Assembly (NCBI GenBank): GCA_900112915.1
Contig: FONK01000010.1
Coordinates: 1-64,000, forward strand
Source: Peptostreptococcaceae bacterium pGA-8
GTDB taxonomy: Bacteria > Bacillota > Clostridia > Peptostreptococcales > Anaerovoracaceae
Direction of reading: 5' to 3'
Length of the DNA stretch: 64,000 nucleotides
Shown here: piece by piece, positions 24,096 to 33,628 of the stretch
How positions within the stretch are numbered: position 1 is the first letter of the stretch
How the letters are laid out: every line of letters begins with the position of its first letter
Program-made: the position numbers and the translations under genes
Notes under the pieces: generated by a model
Told to the model about the DNA's origin: nothing
Database searches by the model: none
The model's input: the letters and a program-made list of their open reading frames with translations, nothing else

Positions 24096-26050
24096 TAGCT
24101 ATTATTCCTCCCACCTACGTATTTTAAAAGTCCTCCCGCTAAAAGAATGTCCTTCTGCCTCTCCGTAAAATCACCTAAAAGCACATACTCATTTCCGGTA
24201 GCCCTGTCCAATAAGGTGAACCTGCCTGTTTCCAAGCCCTGAAAAACATCCTCAATCTTAAGCCCGGAGCCTTCTTCCAGTTTTTCGTAGTCCTCTCCAT
24301 TTTCTAAAGTCAAAGGAAGAATACCCGCATTTATTAAATTCGCCATATGAATTCTTGCAAAGCTCTTGGCTATTACTGCTCCAATGCCTAAATGAAGCGG
24401 CACAAGAGCTGCATGCTCTCTTGATGAGCCTTGACCATAGTTTTCTCCACCTAGAATTATGCCATTTCCGGCCTCAGATGCCCGCTCTGCAAATGTTTTG
24501 TCACAAACCTCAAAACAGAACTTGGCAAGATATGGTATGTTCGATCTGTAGGGTAAAATCTTGGAGCCTGCCGGCATAATGTGGTCAGTGGTAATGTTAT
24601 CTCCCACCTTCAGGATAAGCGGCGCTTCAATTACATCATTCAAAGGCTTACTTGCCGGAAACGGCTTGATATTAGGCCCTCTCTCAATTGGAAGCTCCAA
24701 TCTTTTTGCTTCCTCTAACGGCTTGATAATCGAGCTGTCATCTACCTTAAACTTATCAGGAACCGTAACCCTCATATATGCTTTCATCACTTCTTCATCT
24801 TTTGCTAAATCCATAGGATTTTTAATTTCCCCATAAATAGCTGATATTGCAGCAGTTTCAGGAGAAACCAAATAAACCTTTCCATCAGCGGTACCACTTC
24901 TACCTTCAAAGTTTCTGTTAAAGGTTCTTAAGCTGACTCCACCTGAATTAGGTGAAAATCCCATTCCAATACAAGGACCGCAGGCACATTCCAAAAGTCT
25001 GGCGCCTGAAGCGATAATATGGGAGAGTGCGCCTAAATCAGCCAACTGTGACAGCACCTGTTTTGAGCCCGGAGACACAGACATGCTGACTCTATCATTT
25101 ACGGTTTTCCCTGACAAAAGAGCGGAAACCTTGAGCATGTCATAAAGGCTGGAGTTTGTACATGAGCCGACACACACCTGATCCACCTTAGCTCCCGCCA
25201 GCTCAGATACTTTTTTGATGTTATCTGGGCTGTGGGGACATGCGATTAAAGGTTCAAGCTCGGAAAGATTTATATCAATAATCTTATCATATTCAGCATC
25301 TTCGTCGCTTTCCACAGGAGTAAATGAATCTTCTCTTCCCTGAGCCTTTAAAAAATCTCTCGTTATCTCATCGGAAGGGAAAATTGAAGTTGTAGCGCCC
25401 AGTTCAGCTCCCATATTTGTTATGGTTGCTCTTTCCGGCACCGAAAGAGTTTTTACCCCTTCACCGCCCCATTCTATTATGGCTCCAACTCCGCCCTTAA
25501 CCGTGAGAATTCTTAATATTTCAAGACTCACATCCTTTGCAGTGACAAAGGGCCTTAGCCTTCCTGTAAGATTAACCTTATACATTTTAGGCATGGTTAT
25601 ATAGTACGGACCTCCACCCATAGCTACAGCTACATCCATACCGCCTGCTCCCATAGCAAGCATTCCCAGGCCGCCGCCTGTCGGTGTATGACTGTCGGAG
25701 CCTATTAAGGTCTTGCCCGGTACTCCAAATCTCTCCAAATGCACCTGATGGCAAATTCCATTTCCGGGTCTTGAAAAATACAATCCGTACTTAACTGCTG
25801 CTGATTGAATAAATCTATGGTCATCAGCATTTTCAAAGCCTGACTGTAATGTGTTATGATCAATATATGCAACAGAAAGCTCAGTCTTCACACTGGGCAA
25901 TCCCATTGTCTCAAACTCTAAGTAAGCCATAGTTCCTGTGGCATCCTGAGTCAGTGTTTGGTCTATTCTTAGTCCAATTTCCTCTCCGGCAACCATATTC
26001 CCGGAGACTAAATGCTCTTTAATTATCTTCTCTGCTATTGTCAGTCCCAT
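24095..26050 (-). CDS. Aconitate hydratase (compact bacterial AcnA-like form)
   Basis: 651 residues, shorter than the 850-900 of usual AcnA or AcnB and matching the compact putative aconitase class. Interconverts citrate and isocitrate through a [4Fe-4S] cluster. The cluster cysteines lie in VGSCTNSS and ECACGPCIGMGF. Further blocks: LIGSDSHTPTGGGLGMLAMGAGG and, in the C-terminal swivel domain, GSSREHAALVPLHLG and KSFARIHMANLINAGILPL. GAGGAG lies before the ATG inside the gntR end; gntR overlaps by 32 bases. It follows Re-citrate synthase and gntR and precedes isocitrate dehydrogenase, completing the citrate-to-2-oxoglutarate arm. Confidence 0.93.
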   Translation of the reverse strand: MGLTIAEKIIKEHLVSGNMVAGEEIGLRIDQTLTQDATGTMAYLEFETMGLPSVKTELSVAYIDHNTLQSGFENADDHRFIQSAAVKYGLYFSRPGNGICHQVHLERFGVPGKTLIGSDSHTPTGGGLGMLAMGAGGMDVAVAMGGGPYYITMPKMYKVNLTGRLRPFVTAKDVSLEILRILTVKGGVGAIIEWGGEGVKTLSVPERATITNMGAELGATTSIFPSDEITRDFLKAQGREDSFTPVESDEDAEYDKIIDINLSELEPLIACPHSPDNIKKVSELAGAKVDQVCVGSCTNSSLYDMLKVSALLSGKTVNDRVSMSVSPGSKQVLSQLADLGALSHIIASGARLLECACGPCIGMGFSPNSGGVSLRTFNRNFEGRSGTADGKVYLVSPETAAISAIYGEIKNPMDLAKDEEVMKAYMRVTVPDKFKVDDSSIIKPLEEAKRLELPIERGPNIKPFPASKPLNDVIEAPLILKVGDNITTDHIMPAGSKILPYRSNIPYLAKFCFEVCDKTFAERASEAGNGIILGGENYGQGSSREHAALVPLHLGIGAVIAKSFARIHMANLINAGILPLTLENGEDYEKLEEGSGLKIEDVFQGLETGRFTLLDRATGNEYVLLGDFTERQKDILLAGGLLKYVGGRNNS

Positions 26051-26693
26051 TAAGTGCTCCTCTCATTATACTGTTATATGCGTGATCAACATGAAGGAAT
26101 AAAAGCTCCTCCACCTTTAAAGTATCCCCCTCCTCAAGAGCTGTAACAATCAGCTTATGCTCTCCGGTCGATTCTATGATTCTTTTTTCATCCTTTAGGG
26201 ATGCCAGCCTATACTTCAAAAGCTTGTGGTGAATCTGAGACAAAACAGTCTCGAATACAACGCTTCCGCTAATCTGATACAGGACATCGTGAAATTCTGT
26301 ATCGAGGCGCATTACTTTTTCATAGTCACCCTTTCTGCTGTAAAATTCCTGCTGTTCAACTATATCCTTTAAAAGCTTCAAACCCTCTTCATCTAAATTC
26401 TCCAACAAAGAAGCTCCAATTAGCGGCTCTATCTTTCGCTTGATTACCATAAGGTCTCTAAGATCCTTAGGCTGTATACCTATAATAATGCTTCCATTAG
26501 GAATGTCCTTTATCAGCTTCTCATGGGAAAGTCTGGTCATAGCCTCTCTGACAGGCGTTCTGCTTACCCCCAGCCTCTCAGCTAATTTTTTTTCACTAAC
26601 CACCTCACCATAATCAAATTCACCTCTGAGTATGGCATTTTCCAGGGCTTCAAAAACTTGGTTTGCCAGTGATACACTTTTGTATTCAATCAT
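26019..26693 (-). CDS. GntR-family regulator, FadR subfamily
   Basis: 224 residues. N-terminal winged helix-turn-helix (LANQVFEALENAILRG, KKLAERLGVSRTPVREAMTRL) and a C-terminal all-helical FCD ligand domain with the expected metal histidines (LDTEFHDVLYQISG, TGEHKLIVTALEEGD, LLFLHVDHAYN). Such sensors usually bind small organic acids. The gene is embedded between Re-citrate synthase (8-base overlap) and aconitase (32-base overlap), so it is made with the enzymes. It very likely controls the promoter at 28107-28135, where a TGTATACA palindrome sits at the transcription start. Citrate or a related acid as the ligand is a guess from context. Confidence 0.9.
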   Translation of the reverse strand: MIEYKSVSLANQVFEALENAILRGEFDYGEVVSEKKLAERLGVSRTPVREAMTRLSHEKLIKDIPNGSIIIGIQPKDLRDLMVIKRKIEPLIGASLLENLDEEGLKLLKDIVEQQEFYSRKGDYEKVMRLDTEFHDVLYQISGSVVFETVLSQIHHKLLKYRLASLKDEKRIIESTGEHKLIVTALEEGDTLKVEELLFLHVDHAYNSIMRGALNGTDNSREDN

Positions 26694-28047
26694 TTCTAAG
26701 CTCCTTTATCTTCTCCTCCAACTCTCCGGTGGACAGGCTTATGGTTCTATTATCTGCATACATATCATCGACCCATTTTTTTAATTCTATAACCAACGGG
26801 CTGTCCTTTGTAACCTTCTCTTCATTGGAAAGATTGTAATGCTGATTAATCCAGTATGCGATTCCTGCAAGTCCCGATGTTTTGCTGACCGTTACGCCCG
26901 GGGCTCTTCCCAGAATTGCTCTTGTATTAAATATGTTGTAAATTTCTTCATCCTTCATCAGTCCGTCAGCATGAATTCCCGCTCTGGTTACATTGAAATT
27001 TTCCCCGACATATGGTGTCATCGGAGGTATTTTATATCCCATTTCACTTCTAAAATAGTCGCCAATCTCAGTAATTGCCTGAGGGTTCATTCCATCAAGA
27101 GAACCTCTCAAGCTGGCATATTCAAATACCATGGCTTCAAGAGGAATATTTCCTGTTCTCTCTCCTATACCGAGCAGGGAGCAGTTTACCGATGAGGCTC
27201 CGTACATCCACGCACAGGAAGCATTTACCACAGCCTTATAAAAATCATTATGTCCATGCCACTCAAGCAAATCACTCGGAACGTTGGAATAATGCTGTAA
27301 TCCATAGATTAAACCCGGCACAGACCTCGGCAGGGCTACACCCGGATAAGGAACGCCATATCCCATAGTATCGCAGGCCCTGATTTTTACCGGAATACCT
27401 GCTTCCTCCGATAATTCCATCAGTCTGTTTACAAAAGGGACTACAAAGCCATAGAAATCAGCTCTGGTTATATCCTCAAGATGGCATCTCGGCACTACCC
27501 CCGCCTCAAAGGCGTCTCTAATGGTTTCGATATAGTATTCTATAGCCTGACTTCTGGTCATGGACATTTTCTTAAAAATATGATAATCGCTACAGGATAC
27601 CAGAACCCCGGTTTCCTTGATACCCATGCTTTTGACCAGATTAAAATCTTCTTTTTTTGCTCTAATCCATGTTGTAATTTCCGGGAATTTCAAATCTAAG
27701 CTCATACACTTCTCTACAGCTTCTCTATCCTTCTTGGTATATATGAAGAACTCCGACTGTCTAATTAACCCAAAAGGTCCACCCAGCTTATTCATAAGCT
27801 TATACAAATCAACTACCTGTTTTACTGTATATGGTGCCATGGATTGCTGACCATCCCTAAATGATGTGTCTGTAATCCAAATATCATCCGGCATATTCAT
27901 AGGAACTCTTCTATGGTTGAATACAACCTTCGGTACCTGATCATAGCTGTACATATCTCTGTATAGATTAGGCTTTTCCACATCCTGTAAAGAATATTTA
28001 TAGCTTTTCTGCTCCAATAAATTGCTCTTCTTAGAAATCTCTAGCAT
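26686..28047 (-). CDS. Re-type citrate synthase (homocitrate/isopropylmalate synthase superfamily)
   Basis: 453 residues of the DRE-TIM metallolyase superfamily: IWITDTSFRDGQQSMAPYT with the metal Asp, CHLEDITRADFYGFVVPF, RACDTMGYGVPYPG, and the metal HxH in LEWHGHNDFYKAVVNA. The later GIGERTGNIPLEAMVFEYA is also present. It lacks the long regulatory domain of isopropylmalate synthase and has the N-terminal extension seen in the Clostridium kluyveri Re-citrate synthase group. That enzyme makes citrate from oxaloacetate and acetyl-CoA with the opposite stereochemistry to the common Si enzyme and is oxygen-sensitive. Linkage to aconitase and isocitrate dehydrogenase supports citrate as product. 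Homocitrate synthase is the alternative. First gene of the operon, start preceded by GGAG. Confidence 0.85.
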   Translation of the reverse strand: MLEISKKSNLLEQKSYKYSLQDVEKPNLYRDMYSYDQVPKVVFNHRRVPMNMPDDIWITDTSFRDGQQSMAPYTVKQVVDLYKLMNKLGGPFGLIRQSEFFIYTKKDREAVEKCMSLDLKFPEITTWIRAKKEDFNLVKSMGIKETGVLVSCSDYHIFKKMSMTRSQAIEYYIETIRDAFEAGVVPRCHLEDITRADFYGFVVPFVNRLMELSEEAGIPVKIRACDTMGYGVPYPGVALPRSVPGLIYGLQHYSNVPSDLLEWHGHNDFYKAVVNASCAWMYGASSVNCSLLGIGERTGNIPLEAMVFEYASLRGSLDGMNPQAITEIGDYFRSEMGYKIPPMTPYVGENFNVTRAGIHADGLMKDEEIYNIFNTRAILGRAPGVTVSKTSGLAGIAYWINQHYNLSNEEKVTKDSPLVIELKKWVDDMYADNRTISLSTGELEEKIKELRND

Positions 28048-28087
28048 AGTTCATCTCCATTCCGGCTACACTTCAAAATCAGTTAAC

Positions 28088-28135
28088 ACTTGTAGACCTG
28101 TATACAAGTATAATATTATGCTGCCATATTGTCAA
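28088..28135 (-). promoter_or_regulatory. Promoter and likely GntR operator of the citrate operon
   Basis: On the minus strand TTGACA (28130-28135), a 17-base spacer and TATACT (28107-28112) make a near-consensus sigma-70 promoter. TGTATACA (28099-28106), a perfect palindrome, follows directly at the start site, and ACTTGTA/TACAAGT arms (28088-28094, 28103-28109) enclose it. TNGTNNNACNA-like palindromes are typical FadR-subfamily sites, and the gntR gene is in the operon, so autoregulated repression is likely. Confidence 0.75.
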
Positions 28136-28177
28136 TATTTACAAAAAAATAAAACAGATTTAGCCCTCCTCTAAACG

Positions 28178-28211
28178 ACAAAAGCTGAACACCTTCGTGC
28201 TCAGCTTTTGT
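28178..28211 (-). terminator. Terminator after the flavin reductase gene
   Basis: ACAAAAGCTGA (28178-28188) and TCAGCTTTTGT (28201-28211) form a perfect 11-bp stem extended by partial pairing of the loop. It is 17 bases past the stop at 28228 and shields the citrate operon promoter from read-through. Confidence 0.7.
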
Positions 28212-28227
28212 AAGCTTTTATAAGCTA

Positions 28228-28920
28228 TTAATATCCCATAAAGTTATCGGTTTTTATGTTGTCCTTTTCAACTCCGAGGCTCTGCAATTTCTCGGAAATT
28301 GCCGCATTCATTCCGGGCGAGCCGGCAATCAGATACTCAGAGGTATTCAATTTTTCCTTAGCATATTTATCAATTAAAGAAGTGAATTCATCTCTGTCTG
28401 AAATAAGATGAAGCTGAAGATTGGTCATCTGTGCCTTCAATTCATTCCAGAACTCTCCATAAGCAAACTCGCCTCTGTCATCGGAGTAAAGCAATGTAAT
28501 CCTGTGAGCAGGTACATTATCTTGAGCATAATGCTTTAGAAGAGAACGAATTGGTGTTATACCTACACCGCCTGCAATAATCAATGTTTCATCATATTTA
28601 TCCATTTCTAAATCGAATTTGCCGAGAGCATCGGCAATTAACATCACATCTCCGACCTTTACCTTGTTTAGAAGGATTTCTTTGAAATCTGTATGCTCAG
28701 GACTGATTCTGGTTGTAAACATCAGGAACCCGTCCTCAGGTGCCGAAGCTATGGTGAAAATTCTTTCCTTCTTCTCATCGGCAACATCATAATCCTTAAA
28801 TTTAAACATCGCATGCTGTCCTGCCTTCCATGCAAAGCCTTCAGGTGTCTCCATAATGTAACTATATGTATCGCTGGTTTCTTTTACTGTTTTTATAATC
28901 TTTGCTTCAAAAAAATTCAT
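28228..28920 (-). CDS. Ferredoxin-NAD(P)H reductase-like FAD oxidoreductase
   Basis: 230 residues, a stand-alone FNR module. The FAD-binding barrel includes WKAGQHAMFKF and the flavin contact block RIFTIASAPED. The NAD-binding part begins LIIAGGVGITPIRSLLKHY and includes the YLIAGSPGMN block near the end, closing on an aromatic (NFMGY) as in ferredoxin reductases. No iron-sulfur or flavodoxin domain is fused. It may pass electrons between NAD(P)H and a ferredoxin or flavodoxin; the partner is unknown. An ATG four codons upstream (28932) is possible, but GGAG six bases before 28920 favours this start. Confidence 0.85.
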   Translation of the reverse strand: MNFFEAKIIKTVKETSDTYSYIMETPEGFAWKAGQHAMFKFKDYDVADEKKERIFTIASAPEDGFLMFTTRISPEHTDFKEILLNKVKVGDVMLIADALGKFDLEMDKYDETLIIAGGVGITPIRSLLKHYAQDNVPAHRITLLYSDDRGEFAYGEFWNELKAQMTNLQLHLISDRDEFTSLIDKYAKEKLNTSEYLIAGSPGMNAAISEKLQSLGVEKDNIKTDNFMGY

Positions 28921-29060
28921 TTCAATCTCCATTTCTTAAAATCAATACTTGATTAAATGTATTTAAAAATACTGCTTCGTCGAATGTAAATAGTATTTAC
29001 ACATTTTTAAGCTCTGTAACCACAGATCTTGGCTTATGAAGCAAATTATTTTTATGACTT

Positions 29061-30368
29061 CTACAGTCCTAGAATTTCTTTAATCAAAATCGGTTTTTTT
29101 ACCTTTTCAGCTGTGATAATGAAAGCCTTTGCCGCTTCATCTCTTGCAGCCTTAACCTTAGCCTTATCTCTGCCGTAGAATGTAGCCAGCACGTCACCTT
29201 TAGATACATGATCTGCAACTTTTTTGTGAAGGTAAATTCCGGCTGACAAATCAATTTCATCATCCTTAGTCGCTCTGCCTGCTCCGGTATGTTGGGAGGC
29301 AAGGCCGATTGACTTAGCTTTTATTGCTTCAATATATCCGCTTTCCTCTGCAATCAGGTTAAGCTCCACTGTAGGTTGTGGAAACAATGAGTAATCCTCC
29401 ACCACATTAGAATCTCCACCCTGCCTCTCAATAAATGATTTCAGCTTTTCAAGTGCTGCTCCACCGGCAATTGCATGCTCTGCAATGACATAGCCGTCTT
29501 CAGCAGATTTCGCTCTGCCGCCCAGATATAGCATAATTCCGCCAAGTCGCTTTGAAAGCTCGGTAATATCTTCAGGCCCGTTGCCTTTTAAAGTTTCTAT
29601 GGCTTCTATTACCTCAAGACTATTTCCTACAGCCTTCCCAAGAGGCTGACTCATATCCGTAATGGCGGCAACTGTAGTTTTTCCGGCTCTATTTCCGATA
29701 TCGCACATAATGCCTCCCAGGGTTTCAGCATCATCAATATTTTCCATGAACGCTCCATCACCGCACTTAACATCTAAAAGGATTTTATCGCTTCCTGCAG
29801 CTAATTTTTTGCTCATTATACTTGATGCAATAAGGCTGAAATTATCTACAGTTCCCGTAACGTCCCTAAGAGCGTATAATTTCTTGTCAGCCGGTGTAAT
29901 ATGCGCAGTCTGCCCTATAACAGATATACCTATGTCGTTAACCTGATCCATAAATTCCTTCGGCTCAAGGCTGGTTCTAAATCCGGGAATTGATTCCATC
30001 TTGTCTACCGTACCGCCGGTAAAGCCCAGGCCCCTCCCGCTCATTTTAGCAATAGGCACACCACAAGCCGCAGCAATAGGCGTAACAACTAAGGTTGTTT
30101 TGTCGCCTACACCTCCGGTAGAATGCTTATCCACCTTGATGCCGGATATTCCCGAAAGATCTATTGTATCTCCGGAATATCTCATAGCTTCAGTGAGTTG
30201 AGAGGTTTCCTCTTCATCCATATGCATAAAGAATATGGCCATTAGCAATGCAGAAACCTGATAATCCGGAATATCACCTGCAACATAGCCGCTTACAACA
30301 TAATCAATTTCATCCTTAGTAAGCTTTCCACCCTGACGTTTTTTTATTATTATGTCATTCATATTCAT
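29061..30368 (-). CDS. pdp: Pyrimidine-nucleoside phosphorylase
   Basis: 435 residues. Phosphorolyses uridine, thymidine or deoxyuridine to base and pentose-1-phosphate. The class signature is complete: VDKHSTGGVGDKTTLVVTP, KMSGRGLGFTGGTVDKME, the helical N-terminal domain with DEIDYVVSGYVAG, and the C-terminal GAGRATKDDEIDLSAG. Broad (Pdp) or thymidine-specific (DeoA) use cannot be settled by eye; Pdp is the usual Firmicutes form. Ten bases after deoB, whose product isomerises the released pentose-1-phosphate, so the pair forms a nucleoside salvage unit. Confidence 0.92.
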   Translation of the reverse strand: MNMNDIIIKKRQGGKLTKDEIDYVVSGYVAGDIPDYQVSALLMAIFFMHMDEEETSQLTEAMRYSGDTIDLSGISGIKVDKHSTGGVGDKTTLVVTPIAAACGVPIAKMSGRGLGFTGGTVDKMESIPGFRTSLEPKEFMDQVNDIGISVIGQTAHITPADKKLYALRDVTGTVDNFSLIASSIMSKKLAAGSDKILLDVKCGDGAFMENIDDAETLGGIMCDIGNRAGKTTVAAITDMSQPLGKAVGNSLEVIEAIETLKGNGPEDITELSKRLGGIMLYLGGRAKSAEDGYVIAEHAIAGGAALEKLKSFIERQGGDSNVVEDYSLFPQPTVELNLIAEESGYIEAIKAKSIGLASQHTGAGRATKDDEIDLSAGIYLHKKVADHVSKGDVLATFYGRDKAKVKAARDEAAKAFIITAEKVKKPILIKEILGL

Positions 30369-30377
30369 AGTTAAAAT

Positions 30378-31556
30378 CTACCTCTTCTTTTTTAGTTCTC
30401 TTAAAAAGCTCTTACCGATTTCCGGTTTTTTGCAACCTAAGAAGTCTGCGACAGTGGCCCCAATGTCTGCAAAGGATTTTCTAACCCCCAGCTCTGCACC
30501 CGGCTTAATCCACTTGCCCCATGCTAAAATCGGAATGTATTCTCTTGTGTGATCCCAACCTTTGTGAACCGGGTCGTTTCCATGGTCTGCACATAAAATC
30601 AACAAATCCTCATCGCCCATTTCCATGACGATTTCCGTTATTCTGTTGTCAAATTCCATAATTGCTTCCCCGTATCCCCTAGGGTCTCTTCTGTGACCGA
30701 ATTCAGAATCGAAGTCAACCAGATTGGTAAAAATAAGACCTTCGAAGTCCTTGCCGATAGCTTCAATCGTCTTGTCAACTCCATCCATATTGCTTACAGT
30801 GCTGACTGCATCGGTAACACCCCTTCCGTTGAAAATATCATTGATTTTTCCAACGGCATAAACAGTCTTACCTGCTTCTTTGATGTTGTCCAAAACAGTG
30901 GGAGCAGGCGGAGTTACCGCATAGTCGTGACGCTGTTTTGTGCGCACTCTCTTACCATTTTCAATTATATATGGTCGGGCAATTACCCTGCCGCAAGCCC
31001 AATCTCCAACAAGAAGCTCTCTTGCAATTTTGCATATTTCATAAAGTCGTTCAATTGGAATAATATCAGTATTGGCGGCAATTTGGAATACGCTGTCGGC
31101 ACTCGTATATACGATAGGCTTTCCTGTTTTTTCATGCTCCGGTCCCAGCTCCTCAATGATTTCAGTCCCTGATGCCGGATAGTTGCCTAAACACTCAACT
31201 CCTATTTTTTTCTCAAAAGCTTCCATAAATTCCTTAGGAAATCCTTCCGGATATGTCTTAAAAGGTATCTTCGTTTCCAATCCTGCAATTTCCCAATGGC
31301 CGGTCGTTGTATCCTTTCCCAGAGAAAGCTCCATAGCCTTTCCATAGGCTCCAATAGGCTCATCGGTTTTGAATTTTCCGTCGGCAATTCCATCTAAATT
31401 GCCAATTCCAAACTCAACTAAATTAGGAATTTTAAATCCCGGTGTATTTTCACTTGCGTGGTTGAAGGTATGTGCTCCTTCATCACCAAACTTAGCCGCA
31501 TCCGGAAGCTCTCCAACACCGAGGCTGTCTAATACCATTAAAATTACCTTCTTCAT
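30378..31556 (-). CDS. deoB: Phosphopentomutase
   Basis: 392 residues of the alkaline phosphatase superfamily. Converts ribose- or deoxyribose-1-phosphate to the 5-phosphate. Metal and nucleophile blocks: MVLDSLGVGELPDAAKFGDEGAHTF (shown in part), KDTTTGHWEIAG with the phosphorylated Thr, NLVDFDSEFGHRRDPRGYG, and CADHGNDPVHKGWDHTREYIP. The start at 31556 has AGGAG with nine bases spacing; the ATG at 31565 touches the AGGAG and is unlikely. Followed directly by pdp. Confidence 0.95.
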   Translation of the reverse strand: MKKVILMVLDSLGVGELPDAAKFGDEGAHTFNHASENTPGFKIPNLVEFGIGNLDGIADGKFKTDEPIGAYGKAMELSLGKDTTTGHWEIAGLETKIPFKTYPEGFPKEFMEAFEKKIGVECLGNYPASGTEIIEELGPEHEKTGKPIVYTSADSVFQIAANTDIIPIERLYEICKIARELLVGDWACGRVIARPYIIENGKRVRTKQRHDYAVTPPAPTVLDNIKEAGKTVYAVGKINDIFNGRGVTDAVSTVSNMDGVDKTIEAIGKDFEGLIFTNLVDFDSEFGHRRDPRGYGEAIMEFDNRITEIVMEMGDEDLLILCADHGNDPVHKGWDHTREYIPILAWGKWIKPGAELGVRKSFADIGATVADFLGCKKPEIGKSFLRELKKKR

Positions 31557-31592
31557 AATAATCATCTCCTATATTACATAAACACTAACTTA

Positions 31593-32312
31593 TCAAAATA
31601 TTTTCACAGGCTGAGCCTCAACGTAATCTAAGGCTACAAGTCTGTATTTAACACCGCCTAATACACCTGAAATCGCCTGCTTATGCTCCTTCTCTCCGTG
31701 TAAATGTCCAAATACGCAGGTAGAAACGCCATACCTTGCCATCAAATCTGTAAAGCCGGAGCCTTGAGCTTTATCATTGGTAGGAGGATAATGAATGGCG
31801 CTTATTATCCTCGGCTTATTCCCGGTTCTCTCCTTCTCTTGATTGACGGCATCATCTAAGGACATTTTTAGCCTTAAAACCTCTCTGTTATATATCTTCT
31901 CATCATGAGCATCGAAGTCTCTGGTTCCCGGAGTTATCCAACCCCTTGTTCCACAAATATATACATCTTCCTTTTCCAAAAATATAGCTTTATTTTGAAG
32001 AAAATATATGTTGTCAAATAGGGTATTCAATCTATTGGTGGAAGTCCACCAAAGGTCGTGATTTCCTTTGGTAATAATCTTATACCCGGGAAGCCGTGAA
32101 ATCCACCTTAAATCTTCCATAGCCTCATCAAGCCTGAGACCCCACGAAATGTCACCGCAGATTATTACCGTATCTTCTTCTTTTATGTTTTTTAGCCAGC
32201 TCCGCTCTACCCGCAAATGATGGTTCTCCCACCTGTCTCCAAAGATATCCATTGGCTTATTAATACGCCCATCTAAGGAGAGGTGTAAGTCTCCTATGGC
32301 AAAGATGCTCAT
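31593..32312 (-). CDS. Calcineurin-like metallophosphoesterase
   Basis: 239 residues. The five metal-binding blocks are all visible: AIGDLHLSLDG, IICGDISWGL, ITKGNHDLWW, AIHYPPTN, VFGHLHG. Members of this subgroup are annotated only as putative phosphohydrolases; the substrate is unknown. The gene overlaps rmuC by four bases (ATGA), so it is translated with it. Cytoplasmic, no signal peptide. Confidence 0.9.
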   Translation of the reverse strand: MSIFAIGDLHLSLDGRINKPMDIFGDRWENHHLRVERSWLKNIKEEDTVIICGDISWGLRLDEAMEDLRWISRLPGYKIITKGNHDLWWTSTNRLNTLFDNIYFLQNKAIFLEKEDVYICGTRGWITPGTRDFDAHDEKIYNREVLRLKMSLDDAVNQEKERTGNKPRIISAIHYPPTNDKAQGSGFTDLMARYGVSTCVFGHLHGEKEHKQAISGVLGGVKYRLVALDYVEAQPVKIF

Positions 32313-33586
32313 ATGAAATCCTCTCTCTCAAAATCACTTGACTGCTCTGTTTTCGGGGCCTCCAAAATTGCTGTACCTTCTTCGGAGCTTAGCTCTGTAA
32401 CATTTCTCAATTTTCTATTTATAGCATTTGTTCTGGTAACAACAAGCTTTTCAAGCTCAGTATCCACAGATTGTAATTTCTGCCTTGTTTTCTGAAGGGC
32501 ATCTTCAAACTTAGAAAATTCAGCCTTCACAGCACCCAGAATTTCCCACACCTGACTTGAGCTCTTCTGTATGGCCAATGTTCTGAAGCCCATCTGTAAG
32601 CTGTTTAGTAAAGCTGCCATAGTCGTCGGTCCTGCAATGTTAACCTTATACTCCCTCTGCAGCTTCTCTACCATACCCATCCTTACAGCCTCAGCATAAA
32701 GTCCCTCAAAGGGCAAGAACATTATTGCAAAATCAGTGGTATCCGGCGGACTTATGTACTTCTCGTAAATATCCTTAGCTTCTGCCTTTAGGGTCTTTTC
32801 AAGAGCCTTTATTGCAAGGGCTATTTCCATCTTATCCCCGCCGTCATAGGCATCGCATAATTTTGCATAGGTGTCTCCGGGGAACTTGGAGTCGATAGGA
32901 AGTAAAATTCCCTTTTCCCCCTCACCCGGCATTTTTACGGCAAACTCAACTCTATCCCTTGAGCCCTGCTTCGTTATTACATTCTCTTCATACTGATTGG
33001 CAACTAAAATCTCGTCCAGAATTGCCTTAAGCTGGATTTCTCCAAGAATTCCACGGGTCTTTACATTGGCAAGCACCTTTTTAATATCGCCCACTCCTTG
33101 AGCCAAATTCTGCATCTCACCAAGACCCTTATATACCTGCTCTAATCTGGAATTTACCAATTCAAACGACTTTGTAATTCTATCATTTAAAGTCTTCTGC
33201 AGCTTTTCATCTACAGTCTCCCTAACCTGATCAAGCTGTTTATCTACAGTTCCATTAAGGTCACCTATTCGTTTTTCTACAGTCAGATTAAGTTCAGAAA
33301 CCTTTCTATCCACCACAGCAGTAAGCTCTGCCATTCTTTTGTCCTGCATTTCAAAGCTTCTGCTCTGATGCTCGCTTACTAGCCTCCCATAGGATGTAAA
33401 GGAATTGTCAATGTGCTGATTCATTTCGTTCTTTGACTGTCTAATCTCATTGGGAATGTCCGCTAATTCTTCCTTGATAGATGCGCTTACCTCATCCTTG
33501 AGATTGCTCAGCCTTTTTAAAGAAATGAGAAAATAAATGCAAAGGGCCAAATTAATTATCCCCAAAAGTACTATGACTATTTCCAT
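32309..33586 (-). CDS. rmuC: RmuC-family DNA recombination protein
   Basis: 425 residues. N-terminal membrane anchor (VIVLLGIINLALCIYFLISL), then a long coiled coil (about 25-170), then the nuclease-like RmuC domain (KTRGILGEIQLKAILDEIL, LLPIDSKFPGDTYAKLCDAY, DFAIMFLPFEGLYAEAVRMG, GPTTMAALLNSLQMGFRTLAIQ). RmuC limits sequence inversions at short inverted repeats in E. coli; the biochemical activity is poorly defined. Follows the aromatic fusion gene by 42 bases. Confidence 0.9.
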   Translation of the reverse strand: MEIVIVLLGIINLALCIYFLISLKRLSNLKDEVSASIKEELADIPNEIRQSKNEMNQHIDNSFTSYGRLVSEHQSRSFEMQDKRMAELTAVVDRKVSELNLTVEKRIGDLNGTVDKQLDQVRETVDEKLQKTLNDRITKSFELVNSRLEQVYKGLGEMQNLAQGVGDIKKVLANVKTRGILGEIQLKAILDEILVANQYEENVITKQGSRDRVEFAVKMPGEGEKGILLPIDSKFPGDTYAKLCDAYDGGDKMEIALAIKALEKTLKAEAKDIYEKYISPPDTTDFAIMFLPFEGLYAEAVRMGMVEKLQREYKVNIAGPTTMAALLNSLQMGFRTLAIQKSSSQVWEILGAVKAEFSKFEDALQKTRQKLQSVDTELEKLVVTRTNAINRKLRNVTELSSEEGTAILEAPKTEQSSDFEREDFI

Positions 33587-33628
33587 ATATTAAAAATTGC
33601 CTTTCTCTATTTTTGTTTTCAAAATTTA

